The translations under genes and the position numbers were made by a program. The notes under the pieces were generated by a model. That model was not told the DNA's origin. It saw only the letters and a list, made by a program, of their open reading frames with translations, and made no database searches. 64,000 bases of DNA from SIG603 sp964369415 (GTDB lineage Bacteria > Bacillota > Clostridia > Oscillospirales > Acutalibacteraceae): positions 27,511 through 91,510 of the forward strand of contig CAYJFP010000007.1 of assembly GCA_964369415.1 (NCBI GenBank), given 5' to 3'. Numbering within the stretch: the first letter of the stretch is position 1; every line of letters starts with the position of its first letter. Below are positions 27,398 to 36,489 of the stretch, one piece after another.

Positions 27398-27425
27398 ATT
27401 ATACCATAAAGAGAAATTGTGTCAA
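27398..27425 (-). promoter_or_regulatory. Sigma-A promoter of the hprK operon
   Basis: Minus strand: TTGACA (27425-27420), a 16-base spacer and TATAAT (27403-27398). Both hexamers match the consensus. Confidence 0.88.
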
Positions 27426-27468
27426 TCAAATTAAGCATAAGTTTTCTATAAATACACATATCCATTTC

Positions 27469-27497
27469 TTGACAATCAATTTTATTTATTATAAAAT
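27469..27497 (+). promoter_or_regulatory. Sigma-A type promoter of the YhfC gene
   Basis: TTGACA (27469-27474), a 17-base spacer and TAAAAT (27492-27497), 33 bases before the TTG start. It is divergent from the hprK promoter. Confidence 0.75.
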
Positions 27498-27529
27498 ATA
27501 ACTCAATCTTTTTTTAGGAGTGATAACCA

Positions 27530-28315
27530 TTGTCTGATGTCTACACACCTGCTTTCATAGGTGTTATAAGCCAGCTTTTGTTCAGCATTTTGGGGCCTGT
27601 ACTAGTTCTAATTATTTGGAAATTAAGAACAAAAACTAGCGTGGTGCCTGCACTTATTGGTGCTAGTGCTTTTATTTTATTTGCTTTAGTTTTTGAACAA
27701 TTCCTTCATTCTATAATTTTAGGAAATAGCTCTCCAATTTTGAGTAACCCCTTACTATATTCACTTTACGCTGGTGTTTCCGCAGGTATTTTTGAAGAAA
27801 CTGGACGATTTATCTCTTTTAAGTTCTTTCTTAAGTCATATAATAATAAGCGAAATGCAATCACCTACGGCATAGGTCATGCTGGGATTGAAATCATTTT
27901 TATTATGGGACTAACAGCTATTTCAAACATAATAATTTTAGAAGTGTTAGCTTCTGGAAGTTTAAATAGCTTGACAGAATCAATGACGCCAGAAGCTATG
28001 GCTGCTATTAACGACACTGCTAAACTGTTTGAAGAAACCGATATTAGCGTATACTTTTTAGGGATTACAGAAAGAATCTTTGCTTTTATCTCTCATGTCA
28101 GCATGTCAATTCTTGTTTTCGCAGCAGTTCATCATAAAAACTTAAGATACCTCTTCCCTTGTTCCATTTTGATGCATGCCATCTTAAACTTCCCGGCGGG
28201 TCTTTATCAGTCAGGCGTTTTAAATATTTATATTACCGAAATAATCATAATGATGATTACAGGAGCCTTTGCATTTATAGCATTAAGAGTTTATAGAAAC
28301 CATTTAAGTAATTAA
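27530..28315 (+). CDS. YhfC family intramembrane glutamic-type protease
   Basis: A 261-residue protein with about seven membrane helices. The conserved EExxR-like motif (GIFEETGRF), a second site GIGHAGIE and a third HAILNFPAGL match the YhfC group related to CPBP/Rce1 proteases. Start: the TTG at 27530 is preceded by aggag 9 bases upstream, and no in-frame ATG fits as well. Its role in this organism cannot be told; it stands alone with its own promoter. Confidence 0.85.
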   Translation: MSDVYTPAFIGVISQLLFSILGPVLVLIIWKLRTKTSVVPALIGASAFILFALVFEQFLHSIILGNSSPILSNPLLYSLYAGVSAGIFEETGRFISFKFFLKSYNNKRNAITYGIGHAGIEIIFIMGLTAISNIIILEVLASGSLNSLTESMTPEAMAAINDTAKLFEETDISVYFLGITERIFAFISHVSMSILVFAAVHHKNLRYLFPCSILMHAILNFPAGLYQSGVLNIYITEIIIMMITGAFAFIALRVYRNHLSN

Positions 28316-28349
28316 AGCGTTATTTTATATTTTTTCACTAAATTTTGCA

Positions 28350-28378
28350 TTGTTTGTCCTAAAGTATTTCTGTATACT
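28350..28378 (+). promoter_or_regulatory. Sigma-A type promoter
   Basis: TTGTTT (28350-28355), a 17-base spacer and TATACT (28373-28378), 58 bases before the Gfo/Idh ATG. Confidence 0.6.
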
Positions 28379-28436
28379 AATGAAAAATTATTAAATAACA
28401 CAAAAATAATATCAAAATAAAGAAAGAGGAATAAAA

Positions 28437-29492
28437 ATGAAGAAAAATGTAGCAGTCATCGGTTACGGTGGCATGGGCGGCTGGCACTGTGAACATCTTG
28501 AAAAAAGCGATGTCGCAAGTTTAATCGGAATTTATGACATTGATGAAAAACGCATGGATTTAGCAAGAGAGCGCAAAATCAAAGCTTATGATAGTCTTGA
28601 AGCTTTACTTTCTGATGAAAATGTTGAGATAGTATTAATCGCTACTCCTAATGATTCTCATAAAGAAATTGCAATCAAGGCTATGAACGCTGGAAAACAC
28701 GCTATTTGCGAAAAGCCTGTTGCAATGTCTAGTGAAGAGCTTCAAGAGATGATTGATGTATCTAATAAGACAGATAAACGTTTTACAGTTCATCAAAATC
28801 GCCGCTGGGACGAGGACTTTCTAAAAGTGAAAGAGGTTTATGATAACGGATATCTTGGCGATGTATTTAATATCGAATCAAGAGTTCAAGGTTCAAGAGG
28901 AATCCCTGGCGACTGGAGAAAAGAAAAAATCCATGGTGGTGGAATGGTTCTTGACTGGGGTGTGCATCTTTTTGACCAAATGCTACAAATGGTAGACGAA
29001 AAAATTGTAAGCATTTATTCAAGACTTGACGATGTTACAAACAGTGAAGTAGACGACGGATTTAAGGTAGTTTTCACCTTTGAAAGTGGACTTACAGCCC
29101 ATATCGAAGTTGGAACAAGCAACTTCATTAACCTTCCTCGTTGGTATATGCAAGGCCAAAACGGTACTGCACTCATTACAGATTGGAACGATGCAGGAAA
29201 ATACATATGCTGCGAAAACTTCTCTGAAAGCGATGTAATTCCGATTAAAACAGCTGCTGGTTTAACAAAAACTATGGCACCTAGAAAGCCTGAAACAGTT
29301 ATCGAGCACGAAATGGTAAAACTAGACCCAGATGTACATGATTTTTACCGCAATTTCTGCAAGGCAGTAGACAAAAAAGAAGAGCAACTTATCACTCACA
29401 AACAAATGATGAGGGTCTTCAAACTTATGGAAGCTTGCTTTGAGGCAGCTGAAAAAGGTCAAATCCTTTACTGGGATGACTGCAAAGACTAA
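28437..29492 (+). CDS. Gfo/Idh/MocA family NAD(P)-dependent oxidoreductase
   Basis: A 351-residue sugar or inositol dehydrogenase-like enzyme. The Rossmann start is VIGYGGMGGWHCEHL. The conserved AICEKPVAM holds the Glu-Lys-Pro motif, and GGMVLDWGVHLFDQM carries the catalytic-region Asp and His. An aaagagg ribosome site precedes the ATG. It has its own promoter and is followed by a strong terminator, so it is a single-gene unit. The substrate is unknown. Confidence 0.92.
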   Translation: MKKNVAVIGYGGMGGWHCEHLEKSDVASLIGIYDIDEKRMDLARERKIKAYDSLEALLSDENVEIVLIATPNDSHKEIAIKAMNAGKHAICEKPVAMSSEELQEMIDVSNKTDKRFTVHQNRRWDEDFLKVKEVYDNGYLGDVFNIESRVQGSRGIPGDWRKEKIHGGGMVLDWGVHLFDQMLQMVDEKIVSIYSRLDDVTNSEVDDGFKVVFTFESGLTAHIEVGTSNFINLPRWYMQGQNGTALITDWNDAGKYICCENFSESDVIPIKTAAGLTKTMAPRKPETVIEHEMVKLDPDVHDFYRNFCKAVDKKEEQLITHKQMMRVFKLMEACFEAAEKGQILYWDDCKD

Positions 29493-29501
29493 TTGAACAC
29501 A

Positions 29502-29538
29502 AAATTAACGGATAGTATCTGCTATCCGTTAATTTTTT
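29502..29538 (+). terminator. Terminator of the Gfo/Idh gene
   Basis: AAATTAACGGATAG pairs with CTATCCGTTAATTT over a 6-base loop, then a T-run. Its core resembles the terminator after degV (51466-51505). Confidence 0.92.
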
Positions 29539-29553
29539 TATTTGAACAGAAAA

Positions 29554-29581
29554 AAGGCTATACCACACTTGGTATAGCCTT
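29554..29581 (-). terminator. Terminator of the carB-dapF gene
   Basis: On the minus strand AAGGCTATACCA pairs with TGGTATAGCCTT across a 4-base loop and is followed by Ts. It begins 7 bases after the dapF stop. Confidence 0.9.
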
Positions 29582-29587
29582 GATTTT

Positions 29588-32500
29588 TTATATTTCCACT
29601 GTTCCTTCGAATACTTTTTCGGCACCGCCTGTTAAATAGACAATTCCGTCTTTATAATTAACAGTCAAGTCTCCGCCTTTAAGCATTACTCTTATATCGC
29701 TGTTTTCCTTGCAGTGTCCTGTTAGAATCGCAGCAACTGCTACGGCACATGCTCCTGTACCACAAGCTAAAGTTTCGCCGCTTCCTCTTTCCCATACACG
29801 CATTTTAAGCGTATTTTCGTCTATGATTTCTGCAAACTCGGTGTTAACTCCTTGTGGGAATACCTCGTGTTTTTCAAACATAGGTCCAATTTTTTCTAAG
29901 TCTAGTTTGTCAACCGAATTTGTGAATACCACGCAGTGTGGATTTCCAATAGAAACGCAGATTACATTGTAGTTGATTTCTCCTACCGATAAGTCTCTGT
30001 TAACTATTCTGTCACCTTCAAGAGTCGTCGGTATTTCACTCGACTTAAACTTAGCTTTACCCATGTCGACCTTTACTTTAAAGACCTTATCCATTTTAGT
30101 ATAAACTTCACACTCTTTAATTCCGCTTGCCGTCTCAATATTCATGACTTCTTTTTTGACTATACCTTCGTCATACACATATTTTGCAACACAGCGTATT
30201 CCGTTACCGCACATTTTACCTTCACTTCCGTCACGGTTGTACATGAGCATTTTGACATCGGCAATTTCAGAAGGGCAAATCAAAATTACACCGTCGGCAC
30301 CGACACCTACTGCCCTATCCGATAGATAAATCGAAAGCGACTCTGGCGATGGCACTTCGTTTTTAAAGCAATCAATATAAATATAGTCATTGCTTGTTCC
30401 GTGCATTTTGATAAAGCTTAGTTTTTGCTTTTTAGTTCTCATGTTGTTAATGTCGACAATCTCAACATTATTGATGTTGTATCTGCTCATCAAGCTGTCT
30501 ACAAGCGCATTTGCAGTGTCGATAGCAGTTAGACACGGAATACCTAAAAGACTTGCTTTTCTTCTAATTTTAACGCTGTCTCTTTCAGGATTTCTTCCCT
30601 TAGCAGATGTTGAAATGATGTAGTCAATCTTTCCGCTTTCTAAAAGTGTGAGCGTATTGACAGGACTTTGGTGAATTTTATCGACTATTTTAACTGCAAG
30701 TCCAGCCTTTGCTAGAACTGAAGCAGTACCAAGTGTAGCGTATAACTTAAAGCCCATTTCATTGAACTTCTTAGCTATTTCGCCGATTTCAGCCTTATCA
30801 CCTTGTCTTACAGTGATGAATACTCCGCCTTTTGTCTTCTTCATTTTATTTCCGGCAGCAACAAGGCCTTTATAAAGAGCCTCTTCCATGTTGTTTCCGA
30901 TTCCCAAAACTTCACCTGTAGACTTCATTTCAGGTCCTAGTTGTGTGTCAACGTCTGTAAGTTTTTCAAATGAGAACACTGGAACTTTAACCGCAACGTA
31001 AGGAGAAGTTTTGTATAGACCTGTTCCGTACTCTAAGTCCTTAAGCTTGATTCCAAGGCTGACTTTTGTTGCAAGTTCTCCCATAGGAACGCCTGTAACC
31101 TTGCTTAAATATGGAACTGTTCTTGATGCTCTTGGATTAACTTCGATTACATATAAATCGCCGTCCATAACGATATATTGTAGATTCATAAGTCCGATAG
31201 CTTGTAATTCACGGCAGATTTTCTCTGTAGTCTCTATGATTTCTTTAATCATCTTATCGTCTACGTTAAACGCTGGATACACTGCAATACTGTCTCCCGA
31301 GTGAACACCTGTTCTCTCAACATGCTCCATGATTCCTGGAATTAAGATGTTGTCTCCGTCACAAATTGCATCAACTTCTAACTCTAAACCGCTGATATAT
31401 TTGTCTATAAGCACTGGATTATCTTGCTTTTGTCTTAGAATAATCTCCATGTATTCTTTAATATCCTCGTCTGTATAGGCAATAATCATGTTTTGTCCGC
31501 CTAAAACATACGACGGTCTCATAAGAACAGGATAATCAAGTTCATGTGCAGCTTTAAGAGCCTCTTCTTCATTCATTATTGTGAAGCCTTTTGGTCTTTT
31601 GATTCCACATTTTTCTAAAACCGCATCAAAACGCTCTCTGTCCTCTGCCGCATCTATATTATCAGCAGAAGTTCCCATGATTCTAATTCCGTTTTTCGAG
31701 AGTGTTTTTGTAAGCTTTATAGCAGTTTGTCCACCGAAAGCCACGAATACACCGATAGGTTTTTCAAGCTTAATAATGTTCATTACATCTTCAGGGCAAA
31801 GTGGCTCAAAATATAGTCTATCAGCCGTATCAAAATCGGTCGAAACCGTTTCTGGATTGTTATTGATAATTACAACTTCATAGCCCATTTTTTGAAGCGC
31901 ATGTACACAGTGAACCGAGGCGTAGTCAAACTCAATACCCTGTCCAATTCTAATAGGACCTGAACCTAAAACAAGCACTGTTTCCTTAGTGGATTTTTCC
32001 ACAAAATCTACAGCTTCGTTTTCGCCACCCTCTTCTTTTGTAAGGTAAGTTCCGTAGAAATAAGGTGTTTGAGCGGTAAACTCAGCCGCACAAGTATCAA
32101 CCATTTTATAGAGTTCTTCCATTTCAAACTCTATCTCATTACCGCTGATTCTCTTCATGGTCTCATCGGTAAATCCTAATTTTTTGCCTTTTTCATATTG
32201 CTCTTTTGTAATTTTCGAGTCAGCAATTTCTTTTTCAAAATTAAGGATATTCTCAAGCTTTGCAAGGAACCAAATGTCTATCATTGTAAAGTCGTGAATT
32301 TCCTGTATTGTAATTCCACGTTTCATAAGTTCTGCAATCGCAAAAAGTCTTTGGTCGGTTGCATCTTTAAGTATTTTCCATAAAAACGCATCGTCTTTAT
32401 CTTTAAATGCAGGTAACTCTAAGCTGTCTAGTGAAATTTCAGCACCTCTTACGGCTTTCATTAGAGCCATTTCAAAGGTGTCAGCTATGGACATAACTTC

Positions 32501-33640
32501 GCCTGTAGCCTTCATTTGTGTGCCTAGATTTCTTTTAGCATAGACAAATTTATCAAAAGGCCATTTAGGGAATTTTAACGCAACATAGTCAAGAGCTGGT
32601 TCGAAAGAAGCATATGTCGTACCTGTAACGGCATTTATAATTTCATCAAGTGTGTATCCAAGTGCAATTTTAGCCGCAACCTTAGCTATAGGATAACCTG
32701 TAGCCTTAGATGCAAGGGCTGATGATCTTGACACACGAGGATTAACCTCGATAACTGCATAATCAAAAGAAGTCGGGTGAAGCGCAAGCTGAACATTACA
32801 GCCGCCTTCAACACCTAGAGACTCAACTATATTTAGAGAAGCCGTTCTTAGCATTTGATATTCTTTATCCGAAAGTGTTACAGCCGGAGCTATAACTATA
32901 CTATCTCCAGTGTGAACTCCAACGGGGTCAAAGTTTTCCATCGAACAAACGGTTATAACGTTGTGCGCACCATCACGGATAACTTCAAACTCGATTTCTT
33001 TCCATCCCGCAATACTCTTTTCAACCAAAATTTGTGTAATTGGCGATAAAGCAAGTCCATTTGTGGCTGTTTCGAGCATTTCTTGCTTGTTATCGACGAT
33101 TCCACCGCCCGAGCCACCTAAAGTAAACGCTGGACGAATGATTGCTGGATAGCCAATTTCCTCTGCAAACTCAAGTGCATCTTCAACTGTTGTAACAACT
33201 TTTGATGGTATGCAAGGCTGTCCGATACTCTCCATTGTGTCTTTAAAAATCTGTCTATCTTCGGCTTTATCAATAGTTTCTGGTGAAGCACCTAAAAGCT
33301 TAACGCCGTTTTCTTCCAAAAATCCCTCTTTTGCAAGTTGCATTGAAAGAGTAAGACCTGTTTGCCCTCCAAAACCTGATAAAATGCTATCTGGTTTTTC
33401 AAGTTTTATTATTCTCTTAATCATTTCAAGATTAAGTGGTTCTATATATATTTTATCCGCCATAGAGTTGTCTGTCATTATTGTAGCTGGATTTGAATTG
33501 ACAAGAACTATTTCAATTCCGTCTTCTTTTAAAGCACGGCACGCCTGCGTTCCTGCGTAGTCAAATTCGGCAGCCTGACCTATAACTATAGGACCCGACC
33601 CTATAACGAGAACTTTTTTTATGTCTTTATTTAGTGGCAT
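29588..33640 (-). CDS. carB-dapF: Carbamoyl-phosphate synthase large subunit fused to diaminopimelate epimerase (CarB-DapF)
   Basis: One uninterrupted 1350-residue frame. Residues 1-1066 are a full CarB: two ATP-grasp halves (VLVIGSGPIVIGQAAEFDYA and VLVLGSGPIRIGQGIEFDYA), the oligomerization region and the C-terminal allosteric MGS-like domain, ending VEIVDINN. Residues from about 1067 (base 30442) are a full DapF of about 284 residues, starting SFIKMHGTSNDYIYID and carrying both catalytic cysteines (GKMCGNGIRC and ETLACGTGAC). The join has almost no linker. The ATG at 30442 has no ribosome site before it (the bases are attaacaac). CarB makes carbamoyl phosphate for pyrimidines and arginine; DapF makes meso-DAP for lysine and peptidoglycan. 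carA is upstream, and a terminator follows. Confidence 0.93.
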   Translation of the reverse strand: MPLNKDIKKVLVIGSGPIVIGQAAEFDYAGTQACRALKEDGIEIVLVNSNPATIMTDNSMADKIYIEPLNLEMIKRIIKLEKPDSILSGFGGQTGLTLSMQLAKEGFLEENGVKLLGASPETIDKAEDRQIFKDTMESIGQPCIPSKVVTTVEDALEFAEEIGYPAIIRPAFTLGGSGGGIVDNKQEMLETATNGLALSPITQILVEKSIAGWKEIEFEVIRDGAHNVITVCSMENFDPVGVHTGDSIVIAPAVTLSDKEYQMLRTASLNIVESLGVEGGCNVQLALHPTSFDYAVIEVNPRVSRSSALASKATGYPIAKVAAKIALGYTLDEIINAVTGTTYASFEPALDYVALKFPKWPFDKFVYAKRNLGTQMKATGEVMSIADTFEMALMKAVRGAEISLDSLELPAFKDKDDAFLWKILKDATDQRLFAIAELMKRGITIQEIHDFTMIDIWFLAKLENILNFEKEIADSKITKEQYEKGKKLGFTDETMKRISGNEIEFEMEELYKMVDTCAAEFTAQTPYFYGTYLTKEEGGENEAVDFVEKSTKETVLVLGSGPIRIGQGIEFDYASVHCVHALQKMGYEVVIINNNPETVSTDFDTADRLYFEPLCPEDVMNIIKLEKPIGVFVAFGGQTAIKLTKTLSKNGIRIMGTSADNIDAAEDRERFDAVLEKCGIKRPKGFTIMNEEEALKAAHELDYPVLMRPSYVLGGQNMIIAYTDEDIKEYMEIILRQKQDNPVLIDKYISGLELEVDAICDGDNILIPGIMEHVERTGVHSGDSIAVYPAFNVDDKMIKEIIETTEKICRELQAIGLMNLQYIVMDGDLYVIEVNPRASRTVPYLSKVTGVPMGELATKVSLGIKLKDLEYGTGLYKTSPYVAVKVPVFSFEKLTDVDTQLGPEMKSTGEVLGIGNNMEEALYKGLVAAGNKMKKTKGGVFITVRQGDKAEIGEIAKKFNEMGFKLYATLGTASVLAKAGLAVKIVDKIHQSPVNTLTLLESGKIDYIISTSAKGRNPERDSVKIRRKASLLGIPCLTAIDTANALVDSLMSRYNINNVEIVDINNMRTKKQKLSFIKMHGTSNDYIYIDCFKNEVPSPESLSIYLSDRAVGVGADGVILICPSEIADVKMLMYNRDGSEGKMCGNGIRCVAKYVYDEGIVKKEVMNIETASGIKECEVYTKMDKVFKVKVDMGKAKFKSSEIPTTLEGDRIVNRDLSVGEINYNVICVSIGNPHCVVFTNSVDKLDLEKIGPMFEKHEVFPQGVNTEFAEIIDENTLKMRVWERGSGETLACGTGACAVAVAAILTGHCKENSDIRVMLKGGDLTVNYKDGIVYLTGGAEKVFEGTVEI

Positions 33641-33708
33641 ATTTTTTGTTCCTTTCTTCTTTAAAGTTATACTTTGACCTTTTGATAATTTGTAATTCGC
33701 ACTGAAAC

Positions 33709-34779
33709 TTAAGCATTCTTAATATTTTCAATAAATTTATCGAAAAGCCATGCCGTATCCATAGGACCTCCGCAAGCTTCAGGGTGGAACTGAACACTCA
33801 TTATATTTTCGTTTTTGTACATTACGCCTTCACATGTTTTGTCGTTTACGTTAATAAAATATTCTTCGGCAATTTTAGGGTCTATAGATTTTGACTCAAC
33901 CGCATAGCCATGGTTTTGGCTAGAAATATAAACTCTTCCGGTTTGAAGATTTTTAACAGGTTGATTCGCTCCCCTATGTCCGTATTTTAGTTTACTTGTG
34001 TTAAAATCATGTGCAAGTGCTAAAAGCTGATGACCTAGGCAAATTCCAAACATCGGAATACCCGATTTAATCATCTCTTTTAAATTAGCTATAACTTCCA
34101 CGTTTTCCTTAGGATCTCCAGGGCCGTTTGAAAGCATGATTCCGTCGGCCTTCATAGCTTTTATTTCATCTATAGTTGTCGTATGCGGACATACTGTCAC
34201 CTTTGCACCTCTTTTAGCAAGTTCATTTGCGATATTGAGTTTAAGGCCGTAATCCATTAAAGCTATGTGTAGCCCTTCGTTTTCACCGCCCACTACAAAT
34301 GGTTCTTTTGTAGATGTTGACTCGACAGCTTTTTCAACTTTATATGATTTAATCTTATCGAAATCAGCATTTTTAGGGTCGGTCACAATCGCACCATTCA
34401 TAACGCCTTTTTCTCTTATAATCTTTGTAAGAGCCCTTGTATCTATGCCAGAAAGGCCGATTACACCTCTTTCTTTAAAAAAGGTGTCCAAGTCCCCTTC
34501 ACTTCTAAAATTGGAGGGCACTTGACACCATTGTTTTACTATATATGCTTTAGGTCCAATACTATCACTTTCAAAATCCACAGGAATAACGCCATAATTT
34601 CCTATTAAAGGAAAAGTTTGAACAACAATTTGACCAAAATAGCTTTTATCGGTAAGAGTCTCTAAATACCCTGTCATACCGGTTGCAAAAACTACTTCAG
34701 CAGTTACTTCGCCTGATAAACCAAAGGCTTCGCCACAAAATGTGCTACCATTCTCTAAAACCAAATATGCTTTACTCAT
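33709..34779 (-). CDS. carA: Carbamoyl-phosphate synthase small subunit
   Basis: CarA, 356 residues, is the glutaminase subunit that passes ammonia to CarB. The N-domain has ATGMTGYLETLTDKSYFGQI. The class I glutamine amidotransferase part has LSNGPGDP, the nucleophile Cys in FGICLGHQLL, and the His-Glu pair in SVQFHPEACGGP. It lies 68 bases before carB-dapF on the same strand. The upstream region holds a TATAAT-like element (34824-34829) but no convincing -35 and no clear PyrR-type leader. Confidence 0.96.
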   Translation of the reverse strand: MSKAYLVLENGSTFCGEAFGLSGEVTAEVVFATGMTGYLETLTDKSYFGQIVVQTFPLIGNYGVIPVDFESDSIGPKAYIVKQWCQVPSNFRSEGDLDTFFKERGVIGLSGIDTRALTKIIREKGVMNGAIVTDPKNADFDKIKSYKVEKAVESTSTKEPFVVGGENEGLHIALMDYGLKLNIANELAKRGAKVTVCPHTTTIDEIKAMKADGIMLSNGPGDPKENVEVIANLKEMIKSGIPMFGICLGHQLLALAHDFNTSKLKYGHRGANQPVKNLQTGRVYISSQNHGYAVESKSIDPKIAEEYFINVNDKTCEGVMYKNENIMSVQFHPEACGGPMDTAWLFDKFIENIKNA

Positions 34780-34947
34780 AAACTACCTTCTTTCATTATT
34801 TTTCGCCTTTATTCTAATCAAAGATTATACAACAAAATTGTTAAGAAAAAAAGATTTTTTTTTCATTTTTTAATTCTTCGTATAAATTGCACTTTTTTAT
34901 CTCATTTATTTATTATTTTTTATCATTTTCGCTTGTAATAATATGCG

Positions 34948-35070
34948 CTATTTCTCATGGTATATTAGGCAGTCAATCTTTAATGTGTATCCAACTCGTA
35001 TCCCTTCAACTACTGCATCTTCCGCCTTTTCGTTTAAATGAACTGCTTTTTCCCACTCTATAGTAGTAGT
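34948..35070 (-). pseudogene. Possible C-terminal remnant of a small gene
   Basis: Between an upstream in-frame stop and a TAG ending at 34948 lies an open stretch of about 40 codons that reads like protein: IEWEKAVHLNEKAEDAVVEG and then IRVGYTLKIDCLIYHEK. It lacks a start and a ribosome site, and the region upstream is broken by stops in this frame. The helical A/G-spaced pattern resembles the tail of small phage or mobile-element-associated proteins, but no family can be named. Confidence 0.35.
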
Positions 35071-35250
35071 CTAAAATATCGTTACTCGCAATCGAAATAC
35101 AATTATTTTCTATTATAATCAAGTTTCATTAATGCATCTCATCTAAAATTACTAATCTACACATTATTATACCATTTAATTCGCTAATTTGATATATCTA
35201 TTTTTGTATAATAATTAAGAATTTTTTATAATAAATGCACTTACTTACCG

Positions 35251-35283
35251 AAAAAAAACAGTGCAAAATTAATCACACTGCTT
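35251..35283 (-). terminator. Terminator of the thioesterase gene
   Basis: On the minus strand CAGTG (with flanking A-T and G-T pairs) pairs with CACTG over a 12-base loop, followed by a run of Ts. Confidence 0.75.
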
Positions 35284-35289
35284 TGTTAT

Positions 35290-35670
35290 TTACTTTTTAG
35301 AATTAACCCTTGCCATAAATTTTTCATTATCAATAATAAATCTCTCGTGAGTTCCTTCGCCTATAAGTCCTTTTTCATCATAGGCCTTCACCTCAAAAAC
35401 AAGTCTTTTAGCATCAATTTCTGTAAGTTCCGCTTCTGAATAAACCTTCATTCCCATCGGTGTTGCCGAAACGTGTTTTATATTAACCAGTGTACCAACG
35501 GTGCCTTGTCCATTTTCTAAATAAGGTTTGACGCATTCCAATGCGCTCTTTTCCATTAAGGCAATCATCATTGGTGTAGAAAAAACATCTAAATCACCGC
35601 TTCCAACTGTTTTAGCCGTATTGGTATCATCTACTGTAATCTCGACTTTGCACTTTAAACCTATTTCCAT
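35290..35670 (-). CDS. FlK-like hotdog thioesterase
   Basis: A 126-residue hotdog-fold acyl-CoA thioesterase of the fluoroacetyl-CoA thioesterase family. The catalytic set can be placed by pattern: Thr in FSTPMMIALME, Glu in MEKSALE and His in VNIKHVSATPMG. Clostridial members are common and need not act on fluoroacetyl-CoA. It follows the kinase gene by 57 bases, and that gap contains a hairpin without a strong T-run, so partial read-through from adhE is possible. Confidence 0.87.
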   Translation of the reverse strand: MEIGLKCKVEITVDDTNTAKTVGSGDLDVFSTPMMIALMEKSALECVKPYLENGQGTVGTLVNIKHVSATPMGMKVYSEAELTEIDAKRLVFEVKAYDEKGLIGEGTHERFIIDNEKFMARVNSKK

Positions 35671-35692
35671 ATTTTTACCTCTTCTTAAATAT

Positions 35693-35718
35693 ATGGGGCT
35701 GTAAAAAACAGCCCCATA
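35693..35718 (-). terminator. Hairpin between kinase and thioesterase genes
   Basis: ATGGGGCTGT and ACAGCCCCAT pair around a T-rich loop on the minus strand. The following bases (atatatt) give only a weak U-tract, so it may terminate only in part. Confidence 0.55.
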
Positions 35719-35727
35719 AAATTTGTA

Positions 35728-36477
35728 TTATTCGTATTCTACAACATTTACCCAGCGTAGTAAAAAGTCTTTTTCCTCTTCTTTACCTTTCACAAATTGT
35801 GAAGCCGCAACTATTGGTAACCATTTTTGAACATATTGTTTTGCAGTGTCGCTTTTTTTGCAGAAAGTATCAAGATACATTTCAGCTTCTTTAAACTTGC
35901 CTTTTAGATTAAATAAAAGATAAGTTCTTGCAGCGTCAGCACTTGCATTACCTTGTGTAGCATGAGCCCAGTCAAGTATAAAAGCAGTTCCGTCCGCTTT
36001 AATTACAACGTTTGCTGGACTAAAGTCACCATGGCAAAGTTTAACGTGTTTTGGCATGCTCTCAAGTCTTGTGTGAAGCTCGTATCTAACTGTAGCATCA
36101 AGGCCTGACTCTGAAATTTTTCTTTGCATTTTGTCTTTTAATTTATTGAGTAATGGAGATCTCTTATCATGAACCGAAAGCTGAATATCAACAAACATTT
36201 CAATATATTCTTCAATTTTATCTGGATTTTCATCCATTAAATTTTGAACCGTTTTGCCCTCAGCATATTCAGTAACAATAGCCCATTTATTATCAACTTT
36301 TGTTACTTCTTTAACAGAAGGAATTTGAAGGCCTGTCTCCTCAACTCTTGCAAGATTTAAAGCTTCATTTAAAATATCAGCTTTCGAATAATCTTCATTA
36401 AAAACCTTTATGGCAGTTTCGCCATCTCTATAAATAGTTTTTTTACTTCTTTGTGCAATTACATTATCAAGATTCAT
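35728..36477 (-). CDS. Aminoglycoside/choline kinase-like phosphotransferase
   Basis: A 249-residue small-molecule kinase of the APH/ChoK fold. The Brenner motif is LCHGDFSPANVVI (catalytic Asp and Asn) and the metal-binding Asp is in FILDWAHATQGN. The N-lobe has the Lys in ETAIKVFNEDY. The substrate is unknown, and resistance should not be assumed. It starts 12 bases after the adhE stop, so the two are almost certainly on one mRNA. Confidence 0.85.
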   Translation of the reverse strand: MNLDNVIAQRSKKTIYRDGETAIKVFNEDYSKADILNEALNLARVEETGLQIPSVKEVTKVDNKWAIVTEYAEGKTVQNLMDENPDKIEEYIEMFVDIQLSVHDKRSPLLNKLKDKMQRKISESGLDATVRYELHTRLESMPKHVKLCHGDFSPANVVIKADGTAFILDWAHATQGNASADAARTYLLFNLKGKFKEAEMYLDTFCKKSDTAKQYVQKWLPIVAASQFVKGKEEEKDFLLRWVNVVEYE

Positions 36478-36489
36478 CGTTCTTCCTCC

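Larger units (their letters stand above)
34780..35289. other. AT-rich intergenic region with a degenerate coding remnant
   Basis: 510 bases without an intact gene. The carA leader occupies the low end and the terminator of the thioesterase gene the high end. In between, only broken short frames are seen, including the fragment listed at 34948-35070. Confidence 0.6.

Noticed and set aside
35728..36477. Aminoglycoside resistance gene
   Set aside because: The fold is shared by many metabolic kinases, and the operon with adhE argues for metabolism.
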